Of a DNA stretch of 64,000 bases, positions 32,108 through 45,401 are shown piece after piece (within the stretch, counting starts at the first letter, position 1; each line of letters begins with the position of its first letter). The stretch spans positions 259,850 through 323,849 of the forward strand of contig QAOA01005126.1 in NCBI GenBank assembly GCA_003255065.1, read 5' to 3'. The translations under genes and the position numbers were made by a program. The notes beneath the pieces are model-generated. The model worked only from the letters and a program-made list of their open reading frames with translations, did no database searches and had not been told where the DNA came from. This DNA is from Cercis canadensis. Lineage: Eukaryota > Streptophyta > Magnoliopsida > Fabales > Fabaceae.

Positions 32108-33356
32108 TCATGTAGTATAGTATAGCATGTATTGTCGGAGTCTACTAGCCACCCAAACTAATGCACAACACGTATTTTCAACCATGACATATCTTGTTTC
32201 ATAATCAATGAACTTCTTGCTCAAATAATAGATATCCTTCTCTTTTTTTCCCCCTTCGTCATGTTGTCCAAACACACTTCCCATTGATTCTTGAAGCACG
32301 GTCAAATACAGAATGAGAGGCTTTCCAAGTGTCAGAGGTATAAGCATTGGTGGGTTAAGCAAATACTCCTTAATATTTTCAAAAGCTTCTTGACATTTTT
32401 CATCCCATTCTCCTGGATTATTCTTCCTTAGCAACTTGGAAATGAGTTCATAAGTGTAAGTAAGATTTGAAATGAATTTGGCTATGTAATTAAGCCTCCC
32501 TAGAAAGTTCTGAACTTCTTTTTTCTGATATTGGAGGTGACATTTCTCAAATTGCTTGAACTTTGTCCGGATCTACTTCAATTCTCTTCTCGCTAACAAT
32601 AAACACTAACAATTTACCAGAAGTCACACCAAAAATGCATTTGTTTGGGTTCAATCTTAGCTTGTATTTTCTTAGTCTTTCGAACAATTTCTGAAGCACA
32701 TTCACATGGCTTTTCCCTTGTTTTGACTTAGCCACCATATCGTCTACATAGACCTCGATTTCTTTGTACATCATGTCATGAAAAGGTGTAACCATGGCCC
32801 TTTGATAGATATCTCCAGCATTCTTCAATCCAAATGACATTACCATATAACAATAGGTGCCCCAGTACGTGATGAACGTAGTTTTCTCTTTATCTTCATC
32901 AACCATTGGAATCTGATTGTACCCCAAATACCTATCCATGAAAGAATACTGGTGATTCTTGGCCGTGTTGTCAACAAGCACATCTATGTGTGGCAGAGGG
33001 AAGTCATATTTTGGACTAGCTTTATTTAAATCCTGAAAATCCACGTACATTTTTACCTGACCATCCTTTTTAGGCATCGGAACTATGTTGGCAACCCATT
33101 CTGGATAAGTAGATACTTCTAAGAAACTAGCCTCGATATGCTTAATCACCTATTCTTTTATCTTGCTAGACAATTCAGGCCTTATTCTTCTCAACTTTTG
33201 CTTGACTGGCTTGTAATCTAGATACAATGGAATCTTATGGGAGACAATGTCAGAGTCAAGGTCCAACATAGCTTGGTAAGACCAAGCAAATACGTCACTG
33301 TACTCTTTGAAAAGATTAATCATTTCCTTCTTTTTCGGGTTATCAACAATCTTCAA
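32108..33356 (-). pseudogene. Reverse transcriptase and RNase H
   Basis: Upstream block 33,356-33,150 has EYSDVFAWSYQAMLDLDSDI and LRRIRPELSSKIKE. The palm and fingers follow: YPEWVANIVPMPKKDGQVKM, DLNKASPKYDFPLPHIDVLV, and the catalytic YVDDMVAKS. Then GKLLVFIVSEKRIEVDPDKV leads to the thumb. The connected RNase H-like domain (32,434-32,108) has LILYLTVLQESMGSVFGQHD and YVMVENTCCALVWVASRLRQ. Gypsy-type order is clear. Stops at about 33,150 and 32,540 and a missing stretch between blocks make it a pseudogene. Confidence 0.93.
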
Positions 33357-33769
33357 TTCTCTCTTTCATCTTCTATACTCAGATTTATTATTTGAATTTC
33401 TTTATTATGGGGAAGTATCGCTTTCTCAGATGACTCAACCATTTTTGAAAATCTATCAGAAATATCTATGTCTTCATCAGAACAGTAATTGTTTTTACAA
33501 ATTTAATATGAGAATTAATTATTAGATACACAGAAGCTTCAACTTGAGACATTAGATCTATGTTAGCAAGACTCCTGAGAATAAATTAAAACATAACAAG
33601 AATTAAAATGAATAATCAGGTGAAAAATGAATAAGAATGACATGAAAAGCAAAAAGAGGCCAAAATGAATGAAAACTCCATGATAAAACATGGTCCGATA
33701 CATAATAAAGATGAAATTAAAATGACTTTGGACCTTAGTCAAAAGAAATAGATATGGCATAAACAAATA

Positions 33770-35316
33770 TTACTCAGAGAATACCACATCTAGCATTGGT
33801 TCTATCTCCCAGTTGTTCAACTTTTCTTCTTCTCTGCAAGGCCAAATCCAATAGCTATCCTCATGGTAACCATCCAAAGTGTTCACCATATGCATATGAT
33901 TAGTAACTGGTGAATTAATTGACAGAACAAATGTCTCTCGCAGATGAAGAAATCTTGTCTCCTGATGCTTTCTTGGCCATCTCAAGAACTCTTTCATAGA
34001 TGGCTCATATCCCAACCCTTGTCTGCCTTCATTATGTGGAAGAACAACGGGTGCATTGATGCCTTGCAAATTGGTCCCCAAGCCTTTTCCTTCTTGGGAC
34101 CCACTAATTTCCATCATTCTTGCCACAACTTGATTAACTTCCCCCTTCTTTGCTAAATCTTTACCATCATGCTGACCTATCTCCAGGGATTGGAAAGAAG
34201 ACTTCAGTGCTTGCACTACTGCTTCAACATACGGTAATGAGTTGTGCTTGCTTACCAGCATCTCCTTCTCTCCTTTGACAATTATCACCCTCCCCCCATT
34301 CATATATTTCAGTTTTTGATGTCATGTAGACGACACCACTCCCACAACATGAATTCAGGGCCTACCAAGTAACATGGTATATGCAGGCTCTATGTCACAT
34401 CAAATTTATTTGGTCCAATCTCTAATTGAAGAGAGATATCCCCGAGCACTTCACGACTTGTCCCATCAAAGGCCTTTACCACCATACTACTTTCTCGTAT
34501 GCAGGATGTATTAACCGGCAATTGCATGACGGTAGAATAAGGTAGCACATTCAATGCAAACTCATTATCAATTAAAACTCTAGCTACTATATAGTCGTCG
34601 CATTTGAGCGTGATATGAAATGCGTTGTTGTGAGCACTCATACTAGGCATTAGCTTTTCTTCAGAAAAAGATATTGTGCTAAAGTTTTTGATAAAGTTTA
34701 CCGTCCCTCCAAACTTCTTTACGGTTATGTCTGGCCGTACGTAAGCTTGTTGTAAGAACCTCTGCAATGCTTGCCTATGACATTCAGTGCTCATGATAAG
34801 AGACAGTAATAAAATACGAGCAGAAGTTTTCTTCATTTGTTTCACTATATCGTATTTACTCTGTCTCATTATCTTCAATAATTTTTCTTCTTCCCTATTT
34901 TCTCCTTGAGCATCATTCTTGGCCAAATCTAACTTTCTCTCATCAGCCGTGATTTTTCCTTTCTTTTTTCTTTGTTCTATCTCTTTAGGCAAGTAACACT
35001 GTCCACTTCTAGTCAAACCACTAGTCCCTACCACATTAGTGATCGTACCTGATTCCTTTTTCTTTTTTTCTTCTATGAAACTCCTTGGATTTTCTTCTTT
35101 GGTATTTTCTATTTTTACCCCATAATTCCAGGGCACGACATGGTTGCTTTCATAAGAGAACAGTGCAGGCACCTGAATGACCACATCTAGCCGAGCTTGG
35201 CTAGTTGAGGGATTAGACAAAACTTTAAAGACAAAAGGTTTGGCCCTATGTTGTTGTTCTTCTCTAGTCATGTTGACATCTTTATGGTTCCCTTCACTTC
35301 TCTTCTCAAACTTCAA
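33770..35316 (-). pseudogene. Protease region of the Ogre-like element
   Basis: ALIKCDDY-like sequence leads to IVARVLIDNEFALNVLPYST, the retropepsin active-site region; Tat/Ogre elements typically have a (D/N)(G/S)-type triad here, replaced by DNEFA. SSMVVKAFDGTSREVLGDIS is the usual following flap-side block. The part at 34,303-33,770 (MNGGRVIIVKGEKEMLVSKH) is the protease-RT linker typical of the lineage. In Ogre elements an intron lies between protease and RT; borders could not be confirmed here. Confidence 0.75.
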
Positions 35317-35339
35317 GACTCCTAAAGCAATCGGCTTCT

Positions 35340-37374
35340 GAACTCCACACTTGAATTTCTAGCACCTTTCTATATCATGCCCAATACTTTGGTGATGTTT
35401 ACACAAAGAATTACCATCATATTGATCATCATTATTTATTGGCCTAAAAGGACCTTCCAGACTGCACCTAGTTGACCTTAGTATTTCCCCTATTACCCTC
35501 ATGAGAGTCTTTACCTGAGTGATCTTCCGGACTTCCTCAACCTCTTCAAGTATAGCATTAATCCTTGGTCTCACTTCATGGTTAGGCAAATGATTATTGT
35601 TTACATTAGGCCCTCTCCCAATTTCTTCAATTTTGGTCACGCCTTGCTTGATCAAATTTAACACGGCAAACTTAAAATCAGGGTAGTCCTTAATAGAATG
35701 TCCCACAGCACCTCGATGATAATCACACTTGAGGCTTAGGTTATACCATTGAGGGAAAGGTGCCTGAATTGGTTGTACAGGCTTAGGAGCTATCACATAA
35801 GCCTAACATAATTGTTTGAACAATTCAATTCTAGTAATAGGGATGTTTGGGAATTGTTCATCTCTTAGTGAGGGACGGGGTTGGTTCTTATAACCCTAGT
35901 AGTTTAGCCTGAATGATGGTCTTGGTGTTGGGAAACTTTGAGCTGTGTTCTAGTAAGTGGGAACGAAAGATGCTTGAGGGTATTGATAATTTGGTGTGTA
36001 TTGGGGATAAGATGAAAGGATGACATTAACGGGGTATGATGGTGGAAATGAAAGGTTTAGAGTATAACTCAGTCTTTTAGGTTGAGGGTATTGGTAGGTT
36101 GTCGGTGTTTGTACCTAGTTCACTTCTCCTTCCTTCTTTTTTTGAAACATGTTCTCTTCTGGCCAAACCTACTACCCTCAGTGCTCGCTCCTTGCAACTT
36201 TCTAGCCTTCACCAATTCTTTCATTCTTTTCCCAGCCTTGATAATATCAGCAAAATCATGGAAGGGACAACCTGCCATCAACTCCAAATACAAGGATTTC
36301 AAGGTATCTAGAAAAATGGAACATAATTTGGAGTCAATGAGTGCAGGTTGAACTTTCGAAGCCAAGGTCCTCCATTTCTGGGCATACTCCCTAAAAGATT
36401 CATCTCTCTTCTACTTGTTCTTCAATTGCTTTCTTATTGGAGTAATATCATAGTTGAACTTGTACTACTTTAAGAAGGCGTATGCTAAATCCGCCCAACT
36501 CCTTATCTTTGCCCAGTCTAAGTTCATAAACCAGTTATAAGGAATACCAGTGAGACTTTTTGGGAAGAAATTAATCAACACCATCTCATCTTCCTCTAGA
36601 GCGACCATCTCCGTAATGTAAGAGACTAGATGAAACTTCGGGTTACTAGTCTCATCATACTTCCAAACTCAGGGAGCTTAAGATCTCTAGGAATTGAAAC
36701 TCCCAGAGTAAGGCGTGATTGCTTGACTCCCACAACCTTGAAAGAACTAGTTCCCTCCATAACTCTAATCCTCTCTTCCAAAGTCAACGATTTTTCTTTT
36801 TGTTTTTGTTTTTCGCACTCCTCAGATTCTTTCTCAACATGTATGGTCACAGGTGGGCTCTGGGTGGGCACATTAAAAATAAAATAGGTGATTGGTGGAG
36901 TGTAAGTGTACACATCTCCTTTGTGTCCACTTGGATTGGAGGCAGTTTCTGTGATAGGGTTTGCTTTAGGTAAGGTGGCGGTGAATCGAAACTCAAGTGG
37001 TTGGGTAGTAGATGGGATAGTGGAATTAGGGTCCAATCCTTGGGCGGCTATTGCTGTGGGCGTTATTAAATGAGGGGCATGCCCCAAATGGGATTGAATT
37101 GAGCCGTGGTGAAATTTTGCTCATGCGAAGGTAAAGTCAACAGTGGTGCTACGTGAGATATATGGAGAAAGTTGTGGTGACTCAAACCTTTAGCCGCCCC
37201 TTTAAGCTTCAAACTCTCGACGAGTAAACTCCTTATCTCACTCATCTGTTCTTTCATCCTACCCAACTCAACTCCTAAATCTCTCTCTAGATCCTGGGTT
37301 CCGTTCATGATAGTAACAATCCTAGATTTGAAACTGATTGATCTTTTCACATAACCCTTTTGATTGAACCGCAC
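35340..37374 (-). pseudogene. Gag of the Ogre-like element
   Basis: The N-terminal part (37,374-36,626) is rich in low-complexity and coiled segments (LERDLGVELGRMKEQMSEIR). The capsid-like retrotrans_gag region near 36,560-36,120 reads YNWFMNLDWAKIRSWADLAY, ESFREYAQKWRTLASKVQPA and IFLDTLKSLYLELMAGCPFH. The C-terminal part (35,796-35,359) has a zinc-knuckle-like CDYHRGAVGHSIKDY and ends CKHHQSIGHDIERC. Several stops interrupt it. Confidence 0.82.
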
Positions 37375-37758
37375 TTTCTTTGCAAGACCAATGATGTCTT
37401 AATCCTGTGATGGACGACAGAAGTGAAGAGGAAACATAAAGAATAAATGAGTAAAAGTGAAAATAACAAAAAGATTTCGGCAATCTTTTGCGAAGATGGA
37501 TTGTAAATATAACCTTGATGAGTCCTTTAAATGATCAATTTTAAAATTCGTCTTCTTCACGAGTACTTGCATGGGATATAGGTCTTGTCTTTCGACATAA
37601 ACTTTGGTTTCTTACGAAAAAACATGATCATGATAACATTTATGAATGTTTTTGACATTATGAGAAAAATTATTGCATACAACTAACATGAGAGAGATTG
37701 GTCCAAATAAAGCAATGCACATTTCATTAATCATCATAGTTCAAATACATCAAGAAGC

Positions 37759-39470
37759 TCATAGCTTTGCTATGTCATTCAAAATACTCTTGTATTCTTT
37801 AAAAAGTTTCTCCAAATCTTTGGTAGGTAATGTAAAAGAATTTGTGTGAGCCTTAACCTCTTGAACCCTTTGTCTCAACCTCTTTGCCTTATCGTAAGAA
37901 CTTTTCATCAAATCCTCAAACCGCTTCTTCCATTTTTTTAGTCTCCGAAGTGTCACCTCCCTTACACATTTCTTCTTTCTCTTTCAAAACTTCATAATGT
38001 TGCTTCCAAAGTGTCACCATCTCTTTTTCCTTTTTAAGAGCATTGCCCAAGCGAATATTTTGGTGTTCCATATCTTCGCATTGACTATGAAAAAACTCTT
38101 TATCCTTTTCCTCTTGGGTTTTCAACTTTTTCATGCTCTCATACTCATTCTCCCAAATTTTCATTTGTTGCTTGTGAACCTCTTTTTCTTCCTCCAGATT
38201 CTCCTCTAGATCTTCAATCTTTGTTTTAAGACATCTCATCTGCTTTAGTCTGTATTTTGTCACTTCTCTTATCTCATGGACTTGTCTCTCCATTTGTTAA
38301 ATTTGCTTCAATGAGGCACTTTGAGCGACATCTTGGTACTTTCTCTTTTCTTTCTCTGCTCTTGCTAATCTCTTCGTGAGCTGAGCCCGTTCTTCAAGCC
38401 ACTTCTTCTTTTTGGTTTCTACTTCATTTAGTTTTTCTTTCATTTTCTCTTCTCTAAGTTTTTTCTTTATAGCAAATTTAGCCTTAAAATTGCAAACAGA
38501 CATTTCAATAGAAGGTGGATGACCCATCAATGACACATACAGAAAATTTCCACAACGGACCAATATGCCATGACCCTTAGACCAATGGGAATGCCATATT
38601 AAATTTCCTTCATCAAGATTATTATAGCGGTTCAACCAGAAATCCCGATCTTCCTTCACAATCTTCAATTCAGTAAATTTCCTCATGAACTCCATCCCAA
38701 AGCCAAAATTGATCAATTGTGGATAATCTTTCCCTTGAACATGGTAGAAGAGCCAAACGAATAAAAGTTGTAAACAACATTTGAGTTTACCCTCACCTTT
38801 CCTTCGCCAAAAGTTGAGAGATCCGAATGTATCAGCTAATATGGCAGGTACTGGATTAACCTTGTGCTCAAGAACTTGTTGAAACACATCAGTGGCTAAG
38901 AGGCTAACAACATTCTTGGCAGATGGGCATAAGATAAGCCCATAGATACACAAGACAATCAAATCCCTCAACTTTCTGTCAAGAAAATTTTTAGACTGGG
39001 TATTATGAAAGTCATAAGTCACCCCTTCATGCTAGTGTCTTTTAGAATCATTTTGTTTTTTACCATGTCAACATGTACACCTAGCCACTCAGCAATCCTT
39101 CCTAAAGCAACCTTATTTTTGTTGTGAGTATACAATTTGTTTGGGTAGTCAAGGGCAAATTCAGCATATAGGCATACTCCTCAATAGTCGGGGTTGTATT
39201 AATGACTCCAAAAGTCAAACAACGGTATGAAGGATCCCAGAAATTCACCATGGTAACCAAGGCCATCTCATGTACCTCAACCTTCAACAAGTCCCAAATC
39301 TTTACATATTTATGATTAAAAACTGTCTTTTCATCAATGGGCAACAATTTGAAAAAACAGTCAACCTCAGTCACATCATTGACTTCAACATTGACTCGGA
39401 GCCTCTTAGGTAATGTGCTAGGACATCCCTTAGGTAAACAATCCCTCTCCTTAGTTGGTAGTGATGTCAT
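37759..39470 (-). pseudogene. Extra ORF upstream of gag (Ogre ORF1-like)
   Basis: Two blocks, 39,470-39,102 (KIWDLLKVEVHEMALVTMVN; PTIEEYAYMLNLPL) and 39,022-38,297 (KLRDLIVLCIYGLILCPSAK; LVRCGNFLYVSLMG), are followed by a long coiled coil of Lys, Glu and Gln (38,293-37,759; LKEKEEMCKGGDTSETKKM). An unconserved-function ORF before gag is a defining feature of Ogre elements; the N-terminal part resembles the plant DUF that occurs there and superficially the PMD fold. Its role in the life cycle is not established. A stop near 38,295 and a gap near 39,090 break the frame. Confidence 0.75.
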
Positions 39471-40277
39471 ATCCCTTATGAAGGCTCATGAAGTCTTAGA
39501 GTTCTAAAAAACAGGATCTCGACTGGCCATATTAACAATTCAACTTCTTATGGATTACTAAAAGGTTCAAAAATAAATGTAACCAAATTTATCAGAAGAA
39601 ATTGAAAGTGTATTTAAAAAATAGAAATAGCAAAATGAGACGTGAAAAAAAATAGAGAAAGGATACTTCCCCATTGTCCTAAGAAAAGGTTGATCTCTAA
39701 GCTTAAGGATTCTAAGTTAGTGGCCATGGTCTAATCTAAAGGAGGGCTTGTACAGTCAAATTGCGTACATGGTTATTAGGTTAGTGCTACATCTTAAAAG
39801 TTCAAGATACTATAGATTGCCTCTCATTGGGATGACAGAGACCTTGTCTCATTGACATGAATAGACAAAAGGTAGAGCCTCTCTATTTACTTATGTTAAA
39901 AAGACAAGTTGCAATCCAAGTAGGAGTGTCGCACATATTGCAAGGGTACTCAGCCCCTTTGGGGATAATGCTCACTCCATATTTAACCTTAAGTTTAAAT
40001 GTGACTTGGGTATAGAGCCAAAGAGATTGTGTGAGGTATGAGTGTTAATGTTTTATGTGTGCAAGGGAAGCAAGCGAACCTTATCATACATCTACCCGCT
40101 ACAAAGGAGAGTACATAATATATTACAATTATTTACAAATGCAAGGCAAAAATAAATTACAATATATACACAAAACAAATAATGAAAATATTTAAAGAAT
40201 ATAAACTAAATGAACAATGGGGATAAAGAAAATACAAAAAGACCACATTTATTTTGCACAACTAACTTCTTAGGTTT

Positions 40278-40304
40278 GACTTGTCCCCAGTGGAGTTACC
40301 AAAC
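40278..40304 (-). promoter_or_regulatory. Candidate primer-binding site
   Basis: Immediately inside the 5' LTR the minus strand reads TTTGGTAACTCCACTGGGGA. Ogre-lineage elements are described as using a tRNA-Arg primer; the sequence has the right place and a TGG start, but complementarity to a tRNA was not checked. Confidence 0.55.
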
Positions 40305-42809
40305 TGTCACAACGTATCCGGAGGTTGCTATAACACGAATGACTAAATAAAAAGAGATTTAGTTTTCGAAATAAAAACTTTGGAGTCGTCATTAATTATA
40401 TTAAAATTTTGGGGAACAATTGAAAAATCCTTTTAATTTCCAAAAAAAAATAGGTCTGTAAACCAAAGAGAGTCCGGGAGTCAATTTATGTGTGAGGAAG
40501 GTGTTAGGCATCCCACAACACCTGTCTGAAAGATGATTACTAGAAATTAATCATGACAATTAAATTATGACCAAATCGTATTTATTTTATCCCTAAATAA
40601 AAAAAATGAGTGATTATTCAAAATAGGATTTGATTTATCACCCTCAAATGCGTACGTACTCTAATTAGGGATCAAAGTCCGCATAGTTCGCAAAATGATT
40701 CAAAAGAAATTTTGATTTTTTTTCAAAACCGAAATTAAAATAGATTTAATTTTTCTTCTTCTTTGCTTTAATCATAAAGATAAACTAAATGAATAAACAT
40801 GCAATGAAAACAAATTATGAATAATTTATAATTATGCTATGCATGAATCTAATTGCGTCCTAATCCTTCCACTTTGTTTTCACACTTCTCGGTTCCCAAA
40901 GTGACTCTTATCCTTACCTCGGGCAGATAGGAGAGCCATCCCTATGGGAGTAAGTCGCTCATATTCCTCCCTTGACAAGTAAGAGGCCTATGGATACTAT
41001 TCACACAAATTAAAAAACTAAGTGAATGTAAAATGCATAATATATAATACTAGTAAAAAAAAAGAAAATACATCATGACTAAACTGCTTCTTATTGGCTT
41101 CTTCATTTCTTCTCGTCTCATGCTTACAAAAAAGAAATTATTAGCATATTAACAAACAATAAGTAAAGAATAAGCCAAAAATATGAAGACCTAACTTCTA
41201 GTAAAAAAAATAATAATAGTAATAATAATTGAACTTAATCACTAAACAATAGCTAATCTACACATTATTAATGAGTTTTTCATTAAAAGAAATAAAAAAA
41301 CTAACATTAATACTAAGCCCAATCTATATAACACTAGAACAAAAAGCTAAGAAGATAAAAAAAAAAAAAAAAAANAAAAAAAAAAAAGTTGGGCTGCTGG
41401 CCCAATTCATGGGCCTAGTCCAATAAGAGAGTGTAAAATAAAATTGGACAAGTAGTAAAACGAAATGGGCCACTAGAAAAGAAATATTAACCAAACAACA
41501 AGTCCAGTCCAAGAAACACAAAAGCTCAAATTAACAAATAAACCAAAAACGAAATGGACCAGCCCACATAAGACATGAACCCACAAGAATTAAACCCAAT
41601 CCAAAAACAACAAAGCTTAAACTAAACAAACAACAAATGGCCCAGATTAGAAATGAACCCATTAACCAAATGAAATAAACCACCAAAGAACAAGTCCAGT
41701 CCAGCAAACACATAAGCCCAAATTAACAAATAAACCCAAAACGAAATGGACCAGTCCACGTAAGACATGAACCCACAAGAATTAAACCCAATCCAAAAAC
41801 AACAAAGCTTTAAACTAAACAAACATCAAATGGCCTAGATCAGAAATGAACCCATTAACCAAATGAAATCAACCACGTCCAAAAGGCCAAGCAAACAAAT
41901 ACTAAAAGAAAAACAATGAAATAGCATTAGAAGAGGAATCGGTGAATAGAAGCAAAAAGAAAAACGTAAAGCGAGAAAGAGAAGAAAGAAGGAAAGACAA
42001 GGAGCAAGGGGAAACACAGAGCTCTCATCCCTCCTCCACTTCTTGGACCTAAAAAGGAAACACCACAGGCTTGGTTCTATCATACCAATCGGTGACTACG
42101 GTAAGGATTTCTCTCTCAATCTCTCAAAAATTTATCTCTTTCCTTATCCTAAAATTTTGTTTCTCTCTCTAACTCTCTCTTTCTTTCTCCAAAAATCTCT
42201 CTCTTTAAAGGGGGTTAATGGTGGACTTGGTGGAATCACCTAGCCATGGGTGTATTTTCGGTTGGCAAGAAGATTTTCCCTTTCTCTGCAGTGTCTCTGC
42301 TTAGTTCCCTTAAAAAAAAAAATTCTTTTTACTTGTGTAAAAGAATGAGAACGGGAATGGGTTTGTTGTGTGTGCTATGTGTAGTGCAACAATAATGGAA
42401 ATTTAGCAAAGAAAAGAAGAATGAAAATTGAGCAATGAAATAATATTGATACATGAATTGATGAACTGTTTTGTTTGGTTTTCTTTCAAATTCTCAGAAA
42501 TTTCTTTCCTCAAATTTTTGAGTCTCTCTTTGCTCTCTATTCTGCTCTATTTTTTTGTCTATCTCTTGGGTCTCCCTTTTATATTGTTGTAGCCTTACCC
42601 TTCATGTTTCTCTCCCTTATTTTCTAACTGTTGCACATGTCTATCTTATCTCCTATGCATGAACTCACATCTCTCTCCCCTATGTTTTTAACTATTGCAC
42701 ATGTCTCTTTTATCTCCTATGCATGAACTCACGTCTCTCTCCCCCTTATTTCCACGTCTCTTATCTTTTATTATTATTATTGTTTACTGGACGAAATATA
42801 GTGTCCACA
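40305..42809 (-). repeat. 5' LTR of the Ogre-like element, intact
   Basis: 2,505 bp, TGTCACAACG ... TGTCCACA. It contains an internal tandem duplication of about 192 bp (anchors AGTCCAGTCC at 41,501 and 41,693) that is also in the other LTR. It has a poly(A) run with a single N (41,375). It reads through the hAT and MULE sites and holds only about five TTA units. Confidence 0.95.
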
Positions 42810-42814
42810 CTACT

Positions 42815-43279
42815 TAAGTGAGTGTATAATATTTCACTTACAAAAAAACATATATATTTGTTATCTTTGACTCGGCACAAACATGGGTTGGTTGATTGGG
42901 TGCAACTAGCCCAACCCGTTGCCTAACCTACCATGTTGGCTCATTTGACGAAACATTATCTTTAGGTGGTGTTTAGTACATGAATTTTTCTTTAGTTTCT
43001 TAGGAATCACAACTTGGGAAACTAAGATTCTTATGTTTAGTATAAGGTTTCAAAAAAATATTCCCAAGCAAATAGGATTCCTGGGAACAATTTTGGGGCA
43101 AGTTTCCCATAAGCAAATTTCCATAAGAGGGTGGGAATCTCAGATTCCCATGACATGGGAAAGTTTTTTAAATGTAAAAAGTCTCTTTTTCCCCCTCCTC
43201 ACGAGTTTCCTTTTCCAAGCTATCAACTAGATCATCTTGTGTCTTTGATCCTACAATGCTGATGTCGCCGCCAGCACCC
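42815..43279. other. Spacer between LTR element and CACTA
   Basis: 42,966-43,180 (GGTGGTGTTTAGTACATGAA, AGGATTCCTGGGAACAATTT) resembles a common plant foldback or hAT-type MITE. On the minus strand 43,279-43,175 is open (GAGGDISIVGSKTQDDLVDS ...) for about 36 codons, possibly a scrap of a host gene cut by the CACTA insertion; not identified. Confidence 0.3.
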
Positions 43280-43656
43280 CACTACAAGAAAAATCGCATT
43301 TTCTCACGAATTTTTCTCACTAATAAAAACTCGTCAAAAATTCTCACGGAAAAAAAATGAGATTTTGTCATGGACATTGAAAATGTAGAATGTTCTCATG
43401 GAGAACAACCTCGTTAGAAATATCCGTGAGAAATCCATGAGACAATTCGAGAGAATATGGTGGGAATGTGGCACTAAAACATTCTCACTGAAAAAAACTG
43501 TGAGAAAACCTAAGAGTACATACCATGTATTTTTCTTATGAATTGTTTGTCCGTGAGAAATAGGAATGCACAATTTTTTAATGAGAATTCTCAAAGATTT
43601 TATTCGTGAAATTTCGAACGCACCGTTTCACTAGACGTGTAGATAGAGGAAATTTT

Positions 43657-44470
43657 GGACAGGCTTTTCTCACGATCACTGTCCGTGAGAAATTTGAAAA
43701 TTTCTTCTTATCCCGAGACTCATCTTCCTCATTTGGAAGTTAGATAAAAAAAAAAAAAAAACTTAGTTTTGGTGATTTCTCTCTGTGAACGGACGTGGGT
43801 GGCATTTTTGGAGAATTGATGCTGTTTTTTTGCATGTGTGGACATTCTACTCCCCCCTTTTGAAGCCTTGGAATTGAGATAAGCCATTTTTCTCAGAATT
43901 TATCTTCTATTTTCTTTCTTAATGATTGGACAGGCTTTTCTCACGATCACTGTCCGTGAGAAATTTGAAAATTTCTTCTTATCCCGAGACTCATCTTCCT
44001 CATTTGGAAGTTAGATAAAAAAAAAAAAAAAATAAGTTAGTTTTGGTGATTTCTCTCTGTGAACGGACGTGGGTGGCATTTTTGGAGAATTGATGGTGTT
44101 TTTTTGCATGTGTGGACATTCTACTCCCTCCTTTTGAAGCCTTGGAATTGAGATAAGCAATTTTTCTCAGAATTTATCTTCTATTTTCTTTCTTAATGAT
44201 TGGACAGGCTTTTCTCACGATCACTGTCCGTGAGAAATTTGAAAATTTCTTCTTATCCCGAGACTCATCTTCCTCATTTGGAAGTTAGAAAAAAAAAAAA
44301 AAAACTTAGTTTTGGTGATTTCTCTCTGTGAATGGACGTGGGTGGCATTTTTGGAGAATTGATGGTGTTTTTTTGCATGTGTGGACATTCTACTCCCTCC
44401 TTTTGAAGCCTTGGAATTGAGATAAGCCATTTTTCTCAGAATTTATCTTCTATTTTCTTTCTTAATGATG
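43657..44470. repeat. Triplicated 272-bp tandem repeat in CACTA 5' region
   Basis: Three near-identical units start with GGACAGGCTTTTCTCACGAT at 43,657, 43,928 and 44,202. Each contains an A run, GTGAACGGACGTGGGTGGCA (GTGAATGG in the third) and ends TTTCTTTCTTAATGATT. They extend the subterminal TCTCACG motif region. No N lies at the junctions, so unlike the other duplications this is probably real. Confidence 0.9.
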
Positions 44471-45401
44471 CATGAAATGGGTTATATTTTTGTATAATTT
44501 TTAACTAGTTTAAGTGTACATTGGTTGTAAATAGATATTTGATGAATTATAAACTTGATTAATGATTTAGTTTTTGAGTATGCCTTTAATGTTAAATCTG
44601 AATTTCAATGTTAAAATTGAAATAGTTATGGATTTATTTTGTTAAAATTAGTTGAAGGCTTTTAATGTATGATATATGTAGAGGGTTTGGATAATTTTTT
44701 TTTTTATTTTTTTGAATTAGTGTGGATGAATTTTAATTTTGTGGTATTTAGAGAGTAATTTATTAAATTAAATTATGTGTGAAATTGTTGAGATTTTGAG
44801 AACTTTGTTTAGGACTCTTGTTGTATGTTATATGTGCTTTGTTTGTATACTTTTGTTTGAATTTTTTGATATGATTTTGTTGTTATTCAATAATGTGATA
44901 GAGGATATGTTAGATAGTAACTTATTTATACTGATATATAGATTATGAGCATATGATATATTGAAAAGTTGTGGAATAAACATACCTTAGAGTTATATAT
45001 GATAAGTTAGTTAAGTTAACTTAGAAACTTGTCTTAGAGTTAATCACGTAGGTTAACTCTTGGATAGTCCCCAATTTTAGGACTGTTCTTAAAGTAACTG
45101 TTCCACTAATAGGATGGTAGAGCTTTGGGAGCAAGTAGGTCAATTAAATTTTGGAGCACCTCTCTTTTGTTTCTCTGGGTACTTATTTATGCTAGTTGAA
45201 CAACATAATTCGTGTACTTGGAGAATCATAGGAAGGTGTTGCCAAAATTTTGTTGACCTATTTAGTCCCTATAAGCTTCTATTAATGGTGGAGCAAACTT
45301 TAAGAATGGGATACAAGCCATATCCAGAGTAAAACTTAGTACCTTTGAAGCATTGTAGGAAAACATTAACAACTTCAATTTGTTTTGAATATTGAAGTAG
45401 T

